Below the pieces are notes generated by a model. The model was not told the origin of the DNA and ran no database searches. It saw only the letters and a program-made list of their open reading frames with translations. A stretch of 64,000 bases of DNA, from positions 1,426,001 to 1,490,000 of the forward strand of contig NZ_CP126307.1 of the NCBI RefSeq assembly GCF_030144325.1, in the 5' to 3' direction. This document shows, piece after piece, positions 24,759-32,069 of the stretch. Numbering within the stretch: the stretch's first letter is position 1; every line of letters starts with the position of its first letter. The DNA comes from Bosea vestrisii. Its GTDB lineage: Bacteria > Pseudomonadota > Alphaproteobacteria > Rhizobiales > Beijerinckiaceae. The position numbers were made by a program, and so were the translations under genes.

Positions 24759-25502
24759 ATGCCGATCAAGGCTGTCGTCTTCGATGCCTACGGAACCCTG
24801 TTCGACGTGCAGTCGGTCGCCGGCGTCACCGATGCCGCCTTCCCCGGCCATGGCGAGACCATCACCCAGATCTGGCGGCTGAAGCAGCTCGAATACACCT
24901 GGCTGCGCGCCCTGATGGGCCGCTACGAGGATTTCTGGAGCGTGACGCAGGCCTCGCTCGACTTCACGCTGAAGACGCTCGGGCTCGAAGCGACGCCCGA
25001 TTTCCTCGCACGCATCGCTGCGGCCTATGATGCGCTCTCGCTCTATCCGGAAGCACTGGCGGCACTGCAGGGTCTCGCCCCCACACGCCTCGCCATCTTC
25101 TCCAATGGCAGCCCCGCCATGCTGACCAATCTCACCCGGCAGGCAGGCATCGACACGCTGCTGGAGACCGTGATCAGCGTCGACGAGATCGGCACCTACA
25201 AGCCCGATCCGCGCGGCTACCGTCTGGTCGAGGAACGGCTCGGCCTGACGCGCGACGAGATCCTGTTCGTCTCCTCCAACGGCTTCGACATCGCCGGCGC
25301 CAAGGCCTACGGCATGACGGTGGCGCGCATCGAGCGGGTAACGCCGCATGCCCTGTGCGACGAACTCGCAGGCGCAGCGGTGATCGGCCCCAAGAGCCTG
25401 TTCAAGGCGTTGCGCATGCAGGAAGAGCAGCTCGGCGAAGGCGCGGACCTGACGATCTCGTCGCTGAGCAAACTCGGGCCTTATGTCGAAGCAAGGCGAT
25501 GA
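24759..25502 (+). CDS. Haloacid dehalogenase, type II
   Basis: A 247-residue HAD-superfamily enzyme with the features of L-2-haloacid dehalogenases: nucleophile Asp in VFDAYGTLFD (residues 7-16), the LEYTWLRALMGRYEDFW segment carrying the active-site Arg, FSNGSP, KPDPRGY, and SSNGFDIAGAK. It hydrolyses short L-2-haloacids to D-2-hydroxyacids by an Asp ester intermediate. The dehalogenase versus other substrate question cannot be decided from sequence, though the residue set supports dehalogenation. Start at ATG 24759, eight bases after GGAGGAGA. Divergent from gpmI. Confidence 0.85.
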   Translation: MPIKAVVFDAYGTLFDVQSVAGVTDAAFPGHGETITQIWRLKQLEYTWLRALMGRYEDFWSVTQASLDFTLKTLGLEATPDFLARIAAAYDALSLYPEALAALQGLAPTRLAIFSNGSPAMLTNLTRQAGIDTLLETVISVDEIGTYKPDPRGYRLVEERLGLTRDEILFVSSNGFDIAGAKAYGMTVARIERVTPHALCDELAGAAVIGPKSLFKALRMQEEQLGEGADLTISSLSKLGPYVEARR

Positions 25503-25531
25503 GCCCGCCTAAGCTCCGTGCGAATGTAGGC

Positions 25532-25639
25532 CGTCATTCTCGGGCGCAGCGTAGCGAAGACCCGAGAATCTTATGACGAGAAGGCGCTGTTAGGAGCCTC
25601 ATCCGGCCTGAGATGCTCGGGTCAAGCCCGAGCATGACG
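25532..25639. repeat. 108-bp mosaic palindromic repeat, left copy
   Basis: Starts CGTCATTCTCGGGC and ends CGAGCATGACG. It consists of two hairpins: ATTCTCGGG...CCCGAGAAT and GATGCTCGGG-TCAAG-CCCGAGCAT. An inverted copy is at 27579-27687, with well conserved ends and a more divergent middle. It begins 29 bp after the dehalogenase stop and ends 8 bp before the stop of the SDR gene, so it may serve as terminator. Such mosaic repeats are common in Hyphomicrobiales. Confidence 0.85.
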
Positions 25640-25647
25640 CAGTAGTC

Positions 25648-26415
25648 TCACACCACCGCAGTCAATCCGCCATCGACCATGAGCAGATGGCCGCTGACAT
25701 AGTCGGACGCTTCCGAGGACAGGAAGATCGCGGCACCCGCCAGCTCCTTGGTCTCGCCCCAGCGGCCGACCGGAGCGCGGCTCTTGACCCAGTTCGAGAA
25801 GGTCTCGTCGGCGAGCAGCGCCTGGTTCAGCTCGGTCACGAAATAGCCGGGGCCGATCGCGTTGACCTGGATGTTGTGCTTGCCGAGCTCGGCCGCGAGC
25901 CCCTGTGTCATCAGGCTGACGGCGCCCTTCGAGGCGGTGTAGGGCACGATGCTCGGCCGGCCGAGCTTGCTCATCACCGAGCCGATATTGACGATCTTGC
26001 CACGGTTGCGCGGGGCCATGCGCTTGGCCACCGCCTGGCTGACATAGAACACCGAATGCAGGTTCGTCGCCATCAGGAAGTGCCAGTCCTCGACCGGGAA
26101 GTCGACGAAGGCGCCGCGCTTCTGCGTGCCGGCATTGTTGATCAGGATGTCGATCGGCCCGATCTCGGCCTCGACCTTGGCCACGCCGGCCTCGACCGCC
26201 TTCTGGTCTGTGACGTCGAAGGCAGCGACTGAGGCCTTGTGGCCGGCGGCGGCGATGGCGCTGCACGCCTTCTCCAGCTTGCTGGTGTCACGACCGTTCA
26301 GCACGACATGGGCGCCGGCGGCAGCAAGGCCTTCGGCAATCGCGAGCCCGATGCCCTGGCCGGAACCGGTGACCAGCGCGATGCGCCCGTCGAGCTTGAA
26401 CAGATTGAGCGACAT
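25648..26415 (-). CDS. idnO: Gluconate 5-dehydrogenase-like SDR
   Basis: A 255-residue short-chain dehydrogenase. The NAD(P)-binding motif is VTGSGQGIGLAIAEG (residues 15-29), NNAGT is near residue 92, the catalytic Ser is in VNIGSVMS and the catalytic Tyr-Lys is YTASK (residues about 158-162). The closing VDGGLTAVV is typical of gluconate 5-dehydrogenases (IdnO/Gno), which reduce 5-ketogluconate to gluconate. Its divergent partner, L-idonate 5-dehydrogenase, makes the substrate, so the pair forms an idonate utilisation module. Start at 26415 with a GGGAGGATAGG ribosome site. Confidence 0.85.
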   Translation of the reverse strand: MSLNLFKLDGRIALVTGSGQGIGLAIAEGLAAAGAHVVLNGRDTSKLEKACSAIAAAGHKASVAAFDVTDQKAVEAGVAKVEAEIGPIDILINNAGTQKRGAFVDFPVEDWHFLMATNLHSVFYVSQAVAKRMAPRNRGKIVNIGSVMSKLGRPSIVPYTASKGAVSLMTQGLAAELGKHNIQVNAIGPGYFVTELNQALLADETFSNWVKSRAPVGRWGETKELAGAAIFLSSEASDYVSGHLLMVDGGLTAVV

Positions 26416-26471
26416 CCTATCCTCCCGTACGGCGGCTGATCTTGCGACTTGGCAGTGCGTCCAGGCTTGGG

Positions 26472-26491
26472 TAAGCGGTTTAAAACGATTA
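26472..26491. promoter_or_regulatory. LacI-type operator-like palindrome between idnO and idnD
   Basis: TAAGCGGTTT (26472-26481) meets AAAACGATTA (26482-26491), a 20-bp imperfect palindrome (8 of 10 pairs) with the AACGNTT core typical of LacI-family operators. It lies in the centre of the divergent region, placed to control both genes. No LacI-type repressor gene is in the window. Confidence 0.5.
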
Positions 26492-26536
26492 GACAATGCC
26501 GCTGCCGCATGGCCGCCGCTCACAGGAGACTTCGCC

Positions 26537-27574
26537 ATGCGTGCCGTCGTGATCCATTCCGAGAAGGACCTGCGGGTCGAGGAAACAGCCGTTCCGGAAC
26601 TCGGCCCGCTCGACGTCAAGGTCGCGATCAAGGCTGGCGGCATCTGCGGCTCCGACCTGCATTATTATCTCCATGGCGGCTTCGGCACGATCCGGGTCCG
26701 TGAGCCGCTGATCCTCGGCCATGAGATCGCCGGCATCGTCGAGGCGGTCGGCAGCGAGGTCTCGCGGGTGAAGCCGGGCGACCTCGTCGCGGTCAATCCG
26801 AGCCGGGCCTGCGGCCGCTGCCGCTACTGCCAGGCCGGCCAGCAGCAGCATTGCCTGGACATGCTGTTCTACGGCAGCGCCATGCGCTTCCCCCATGTCC
26901 AGGGCGGCTTCCGCGAGGTGCTGGTCATCGAGGAGCGCCAGGCGGTGAAGCTGCCCGGCCGTGTCGGCGCAGCGCAGGCCGCCTTCGCCGAGCCGCTCGC
27001 CGTCTGCCTGCATGCGGTCAAGCGCGCCGGACCACTCCTCGGCAAGCGCGTCCTCGTCACCGGCTCCGGGCCTATCGGCGTGCTGACTGTGGTCGCGGCC
27101 CGCGCCGCCGGCGCCAGCGAGATCGTCGTCACAGATGTGGTCGACGGCCCGCTGCCGATCGCCCTCAAGATGGGCGCGACAGCAGCGATCAACGTCATGG
27201 CCGAGCCGGAGCGATTGAAGGCCGATTATGGCGCTGAGAAGGGCGCCTTCGACGTGATGTTCGAGTGCTCGGGCAACCAGCACGCGCTGACCGGCGCTTT
27301 CGATGCGTTGCGCCCCGGCGCGGTGATCGTCCAGATCGGCGTCGGCGGCAATTTCACCATTCCGATGAATGTCGTCGTCGCCAAGGAGTTCGACCTGCGC
27401 GGCTCCTTCCGCTTCCATGAGGAGTTCGACTGGGCGGTCGAGCTGATCGCATCGGGCCGCATCGACCTCTCGCCGCTGCTCACCGCCTCGATCCCGATCG
27501 AGCGCGCCGTCGAGGCGTTCGATCTCGCTGCCGACAAGTCCCGGGCGATGAAGGTGCAGCTGGTCTTCGGCTGA
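26537..27574 (+). CDS. idnD: L-idonate 5-dehydrogenase (zinc MDR)
   Basis: A 345-residue zinc-dependent medium-chain dehydrogenase. Catalytic Zn ligands: GGICGSDLHYYLHGGFG (Cys near residue 38) and GHEIAGIVEAVG (His-Glu near residue 66). Structural Zn: CGRCRYCQAGQQQHC. The Rossmann NAD motif is VTGSGPIGVLTVVAARAAG near residue 175. Residues in the substrate region (CGSDLHYYLHG) match L-idonate 5-dehydrogenase/sorbitol-like MDRs. Reaction: L-idonate to 5-ketogluconate. The in-frame ORF extends upstream to 26126 but that part is antisense to the SDR gene; ATG 26537 after CAGGAGACTTCGCC is chosen. Confidence 0.9.
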   Translation: MRAVVIHSEKDLRVEETAVPELGPLDVKVAIKAGGICGSDLHYYLHGGFGTIRVREPLILGHEIAGIVEAVGSEVSRVKPGDLVAVNPSRACGRCRYCQAGQQQHCLDMLFYGSAMRFPHVQGGFREVLVIEERQAVKLPGRVGAAQAAFAEPLAVCLHAVKRAGPLLGKRVLVTGSGPIGVLTVVAARAAGASEIVVTDVVDGPLPIALKMGATAAINVMAEPERLKADYGAEKGAFDVMFECSGNQHALTGAFDALRPGAVIVQIGVGGNFTIPMNVVVAKEFDLRGSFRFHEEFDWAVELIASGRIDLSPLLTASIPIERAVEAFDLAADKSRAMKVQLVFG

Positions 27575-27578
27575 ACCA

Positions 27579-27687
27579 CGTCATGCTCGGGCTTGACCCG
27601 AGCATCTCAGGCAGGGTGGGGCGCCGGCCAAGCTCCTTCTCGTCCTGAGATTCTCGGGTCTGCGCTTCGCTACGCCCGAGAATGACG
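27579..27687. repeat. 109-bp mosaic palindromic repeat, right copy
   Basis: Inverted relative to 25532-25639. Starts CGTCATGCTCGGG and ends CCGAGAATGACG. It starts 4 bp after the idnD stop and ends 7 bp before the diguanylate cyclase stop, so it lies between convergent genes and likely forms the transcript ends of both. Confidence 0.85.
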
Positions 27688-27694
27688 CCTTCGC

Positions 27695-29446
27695 CTAAAC
27701 CAACCGGCGCAGCATGGCGGCCGATTGCGGCTCATCGATCGCGACGCCGTCGCGGCCGTTGCGCTTGACCTGGTAGAGCGCCGCGTCGGCACGCGCGGCC
27801 GCATCGGTCAGGCTGTCCTCTGGGCGCGCCATCGCTGCGCCCAGGCTCGCCGTCATCGGCACTGCCCGGCCATCGCTGAGCGCGACCGGCGCCTCGCGGA
27901 GCAGTGCCCCGATCTTGCCCGCGATCGTCGCGAGCGAATCCGCCGTGCAGTCGCTGATCAGCAGGATGAACTCGTCGCCGCCCCAGCGGGCGCAGGCATC
28001 GTAGCTGCGCAAGGCCGAGCGCATCTGGCGTACGCAAGCGATCAGCACCTCGTCCCCGGCATGGTGGCCATAGTCGTCATTGACGAGCTTGAAGCGGTCG
28101 AGGTCGACGATGATGAGCCCGCAGGCCTTGCGATCGCGCCGGGCCCGGTTCTGCTCGCGCGCGAAAACCTCCTCGAAGCCGCGACGGTTCAGCACCGAGG
28201 TCAGCGGATCATGCTGCGCCAGTTGTTCGAGCTTCTGCGTACGCTCGGCGACCATCGCCTCGAGCCGCCCGGTATTGTCACCGACGGCCTGGGCCATCTC
28301 GTTGAAGGCGCGCGACAGCCGCGAGATCTCGTCATTCCCGTCCTCCTTCGCGACGGCCGAGAAGTCGCCGGCGCGGACCCGAACGACGCCCTGCTCGACC
28401 CATGCCAGCCGGTCGAGCACCTTGCGCTTGAACAGCAAGGTCATCAGCCCGGCGGCCACGATGAGGATCGCCACCATCAACCCGGCGATCGGCGCGAACA
28501 GCTTGCGGTCGATGATAGCGTCGACATCCATCACCGTGACGTTGAACCAGCCGAGCCGATCGAGGAAACCGACGCCGACCAGGACCTCGTGCCCATCCAT
28601 CTGCATGAAGCGGGAGAGCACCAGCGCCTCGCCCTTGGCGACGCGCTGCATCATGTCGGCGAGGGCCTTGCGGTCGCCCTCCTCGTCGAGCAGGCGGAAG
28701 ATCGTCTTCTTGGCCGCGGCATCCTTGGTCAGGCTGTGGAAGTCGACCACGCGCGGGTCGCGATGCGCCTGCACCGCGCCCTGCAGGTCGACGAACATGC
28801 TCTGCACGCCGGTCTGCGGGAACTCGACGACCTCCTTGATGAACTGGGTCAGGTCGACGCCGGTGCCGATCAGGCCGAGGACCTTGCCGTCCTTCTGGAT
28901 GATGCAGTTGATCCAGACCTTGGTGACCGACAGCACCTCGTCGCGGTTGACGTTGAGATGGCAGCCCGTGCCGAGCGCGCGCGTCTTGAAGTACCAGATG
29001 TCCTGCGGCGCATTCGGCGAGACTGTGTAGCGCAGCCGGTTGTGCTCGTAGCTGTTGTCCTTGTCGTTGAAATAGTAGTTGCCGCTCTTGTCGACGACGG
29101 CGAAATAGCTGCGGTCGGTGAAGGAGAGCCGGTAGTGCTCGAGCTCGGCGAGGCCACGCTTGGCCTTCTCGGGATCGGCCTCATCCTGGGCCCATTCGAC
29201 GATCACCGGCGCGCGCGCCACCGTCTCGGCCAGCGAGACCTCGCGCATCAACGCTTCCAGCCCGCGATAGCGATCGAACAGGATCTGCTTCTCGGCGAAG
29301 AGCGTGCCGAGCTTCACCACCGTGCCGTTGACCATCCAGAGGAAGATGCCGGAGGCGGGAACCGCGATCGCGACCAGCGTCGCCAGGACGAGCATGAGCA
29401 CACGCGCCTTCAGGCCCGAATTGGTCCAGGCGGTCAGCAAACCCAT
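27695..29446 (-). CDS. Membrane diguanylate cyclase (Cache-HAMP-GGDEF)
   Basis: A 583-residue sensor. TM helix 1 spans residues about 15-39, a periplasmic double-Cache-like sensor spans 40-310, TM helix 2 spans 318-339, HAMP is at about 340-392 and GGDEF is at 410-570. The active-site motif is GGDEF itself at residues 489-493 and the RxxD inhibitory I-site (RSYD, 480-483) is present five residues upstream, so active and feedback-controlled c-di-GMP synthesis is expected. No EAL domain follows. It probably links a small-molecule signal to motile-sessile decisions; the ligand is unknown. Convergent with idnD. Confidence 0.9.
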   Translation of the reverse strand: MGLLTAWTNSGLKARVLMLVLATLVAIAVPASGIFLWMVNGTVVKLGTLFAEKQILFDRYRGLEALMREVSLAETVARAPVIVEWAQDEADPEKAKRGLAELEHYRLSFTDRSYFAVVDKSGNYYFNDKDNSYEHNRLRYTVSPNAPQDIWYFKTRALGTGCHLNVNRDEVLSVTKVWINCIIQKDGKVLGLIGTGVDLTQFIKEVVEFPQTGVQSMFVDLQGAVQAHRDPRVVDFHSLTKDAAAKKTIFRLLDEEGDRKALADMMQRVAKGEALVLSRFMQMDGHEVLVGVGFLDRLGWFNVTVMDVDAIIDRKLFAPIAGLMVAILIVAAGLMTLLFKRKVLDRLAWVEQGVVRVRAGDFSAVAKEDGNDEISRLSRAFNEMAQAVGDNTGRLEAMVAERTQKLEQLAQHDPLTSVLNRRGFEEVFAREQNRARRDRKACGLIIVDLDRFKLVNDDYGHHAGDEVLIACVRQMRSALRSYDACARWGGDEFILLISDCTADSLATIAGKIGALLREAPVALSDGRAVPMTASLGAAMARPEDSLTDAAARADAALYQVKRNGRDGVAIDEPQSAAMLRRLV

Positions 29447-29558
29447 TTCGTCGGCATCCCCCCGCCTTCCGACATGTTCGGAATCGCGCAGGGCCCATGG
29501 TGGCAGAGATGTGGTTTACGGTTCGTTGACGAATGCGGCGGGCGAGCCCCCTGCGCCG

Positions 29559-31232
29559 TTAGAACAGCCCCTCGATCTGGCCGTGCGCATCGATGTAGAT
29601 GCGCTCGGCCGCTGGCTCGCGCGGCAGGCCGGGCATGGTCATGATGTCCCCGCAGATCGCGACGATGAAGCCGGCGCCGGCCGAGAGTCTGAGTTCGCGC
29701 ACCGGCACGATGTGGCCGGACGGCGCACCGCGCAGCGTCGGGTCCGCCGAGAAGGAATACTGCGTCTTCGCCACGCAGATCGGCAGGTTGCCATAGCCGG
29801 CCGCTTCGAGCTCGGCGATGCGGGCCGTGACCTTGGCGTCGGTGGAAATACCGGCGGCGCCATAGATCTCGTGCGCGATCGTCTCGAGTTTCTGGCGCAG
29901 GGGTATCGCGTCCGGATAGAGCGGCGCGAAATCGGCCTCGCCGCTTTCCGTCAACGCCGCAACTTTGGTCGCGAGCTCTTCGGTGCCTGCCCCGCCCTCG
30001 GCCCAATGCCGGCAGATCACCGCCTCGACGCCGAGATGGTTGCGGCAGAAATTCTGGATCAGCGCGTGCTCAGCCGGCGTGTCGCTGGTGAAATGGTTGA
30101 TCGCGACGATCGCCGGCACGCCGAACTTTCTGATATTCTCGACATGGCGCGCGAGATTGGAAAGGCCCGCTTCCAGCGCCTTGAGGTTCTCGGCTCCGAG
30201 CATGTCGCGCGCGACGCCGCCATGCATCTTCAGCGCCCGAACGGTCGCGACCACCACCGCGACGGCCGGCTTCAGGCCGGCCTTGCGGCACTTGATGTCG
30301 AAGAACTTCTCGGCCCCGAGATCGGCGCCGAAGCCGGCTTCGGTCACGACATAGTCGGCGAGCTTCAGCGCAGCACGCGTCGCGATCACCGAATTGCAGC
30401 CATGGGCGATGTTGGCGAAGGGCCCGCCATGGACGAAGGCAGGGGTGCCTTCCAGCGTTTGCACCAGGTTCGGCATCAGCGCATCGCGCAACAGCACGGT
30501 CATCGCGCCCTGCGCCCTGAGCTCCGCGGCCGTAACCGGGCGCTTGCTGCGGGTGCGGCCAACGACGATCCGGCCGAGCCGTTCTTCCAGATCGGCGAGA
30601 TCATTGGCGAGGCAGAAGATCGCCATCACCTCGGAAGCGACGGTGATGTCGAAACCATCCTCGCGCGGGAAACCGTTCATCGCCCCGCCGAGCGAGGAGA
30701 CGATCGAGCGCAGCGCGCGGTCGTTCATGTCGACGACGCGGCGCCAGGCGATATGGCGCTCGTCGAGATCGAGCCCGTTGCCCCAATAGACATGGTTGTC
30801 GAGCATCGCCGCCAGCAGGTTGTGGGCGCTCGTGACGGCGTGGAAGTCGCCGGTGAAGTGCAGGTTGATCTGCTCCATCGGCACGACCTGGGCATAGCCG
30901 CCACCAGCCGCTCCGCCCTTCTGGCCGAAGCAGGGGCCGAGCGAAGGCTCGCGCAGCGCGATCATCGTGCGCTTGCCGAGGCGCCGCAGCCCGTCGCCGA
31001 GGCCGACCGTCGTCGTGGTCTTGCCCTCGCCGGCTGGCGTCGGACTGATCGCGGTGACGAGGATGAGCTTGCCGTCCGGCCGCGCCGCGAAATCCGGGAT
31101 CGCGTCGGTTTCAACCTTGGCGATGTACTTCCCATAAGGGTGCAGCGCTGCATCAGGAATGCCGGCCTCGTCGGCGATCGTGCCGATCGGCTTAAGTGTC
31201 GCCGCGCGGGCGATCTCGATATCGGTCGACAT
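29559..31232 (-). CDS. fhs: Formate-tetrahydrofolate ligase
   Basis: A 557-residue enzyme of the usual length. It shows the ATP-binding P-loop TPAGEGKTTTTVGLGDG (residues about 65-82), the conserved GGGYAQVVPMEQINLHFTGDFHA region and the PAIVAINHFTSDT stretch. Reaction: ATP + formate + THF to 10-formyl-THF, the entry to one-carbon metabolism. With adhC/frmR 3 kb away it fits formaldehyde/formate handling. Start ATG at 31232 (MSTDIEIARA) with a GAGGGACGGC site; the frame remains open upstream to 31529 but without family similarity. Confidence 0.95.
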   Translation of the reverse strand: MSTDIEIARAATLKPIGTIADEAGIPDAALHPYGKYIAKVETDAIPDFAARPDGKLILVTAISPTPAGEGKTTTTVGLGDGLRRLGKRTMIALREPSLGPCFGQKGGAAGGGYAQVVPMEQINLHFTGDFHAVTSAHNLLAAMLDNHVYWGNGLDLDERHIAWRRVVDMNDRALRSIVSSLGGAMNGFPREDGFDITVASEVMAIFCLANDLADLEERLGRIVVGRTRSKRPVTAAELRAQGAMTVLLRDALMPNLVQTLEGTPAFVHGGPFANIAHGCNSVIATRAALKLADYVVTEAGFGADLGAEKFFDIKCRKAGLKPAVAVVVATVRALKMHGGVARDMLGAENLKALEAGLSNLARHVENIRKFGVPAIVAINHFTSDTPAEHALIQNFCRNHLGVEAVICRHWAEGGAGTEELATKVAALTESGEADFAPLYPDAIPLRQKLETIAHEIYGAAGISTDAKVTARIAELEAAGYGNLPICVAKTQYSFSADPTLRGAPSGHIVPVRELRLSAGAGFIVAICGDIMTMPGLPREPAAERIYIDAHGQIEGLF

Positions 31233-31468
31233 GCCGTCCCTCAGCGTCTGCTCAAACGGGACGCCTCGCCGGCCATTTCCCTCGCGGGCGCGACTATTGC
31301 CGAAAAACGCCGCCGGTCGCCAGCGCGCCGGCACATGGATGCAATGTGCCCACAGGAGACTTCCGGCCCCTGCACCATCACAGTTCGGCGAGGCGTCGCC
31401 TTCGCCCGAAATCGGACATGGCTCCTGTGGCAAGAATGGCGGCGCCGCAAGGCGTGAGGAGGGAAACC

Positions 31469-32066
31469 ATGTCAGACGCTCCAAGCCGCCGTGACCTGCT
31501 CGCACGCCTCTCGGCCGCAGGCTTTGCAAGCCTCACCCTCCCCCGCCGATGCATTCGCACAAGGCGTCGAACTGCCGGCGACCCCAGCCTGCGAGGGACA
31601 CGCCACCGCGACGCCACGCCAGACCGAAGGCCCCTTCTTCACCCCGTCCTCTCCCCAGCGGGCCGATCTGCGGGCCGATGGCAATGGCACCTTGCTGGTG
31701 CTGAGCGGCTTCGTGCTGACCCGGCAGTGTCGGCCGGTTGCGGGCGCCCTGCTCGATTTCTGGCATGCCGATGCGGACGGCCAATACGACAATCGCGGCT
31801 TTCGCTTCCGCGGCCACCTCTTCTCCGACCAGCAGGGACGCTACCAGTTCATCACCCGCGCCCCGGGGCTCTACACCGGCCGCACCCGCCATCTTCATGT
31901 GAAGGTGCGCGCCGGCACGCAGAGCCCGGTGCTCACCACCCAGCTCTATTTCCCGGACGAGCCCGGCAATCGCCGCGATGGCCTGTTCGACCAGAAGCTG
32001 CTGATGAGCCTGCGCCTGGCCGAAGGCGGCCAGCTCGGCCGTTTCGATTTCGTGCTGGCAGGATAA
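31469..32066 (+). pseudogene. Intradiol ring-cleavage dioxygenase-like protein, frameshifted in its signal peptide
   Basis: ATG 31469 starts a Tat-like signal peptide (SRRDLLARLSAAGFASLTL), but the frame then runs into an Arg-rich sequence. One base over, the frame reads PADAFAQGVELPATPACEG and continues through the intradiol dioxygenase core: TEGPFF, ALLDFWHADADGQYDNRG and YTGRTRHLHVKV, with the Tyr and His residues expected to bind Fe(III). One extra C in the run at 31540-31544 explains the break; four C would restore LPADAFAQG, a good cleavage site. Members are secreted catechol 1,2- or protocatechuate 3,4-dioxygenase-like enzymes that cleave aromatic diols. Likely sequencing error or recent mutation. 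Confidence 0.8.
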
Positions 32067-32069
32067 GCG

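Noticed and set aside
26126..26536. N-terminal extension of idnD
   Set aside because: It is antisense to the SDR gene and lacks MDR similarity; ATG 26537 with a ribosome site matches the family.
27725..29644. 639-residue plus-strand frame antisense to the diguanylate cyclase
   Set aside because: No recognisable domain; the minus strand encodes a clear Cache-HAMP-GGDEF protein.
29304..31457. 717-residue plus-strand frame antisense to fhs
   Set aside because: Arg/Asp/His-rich shadow; fhs is unambiguous.
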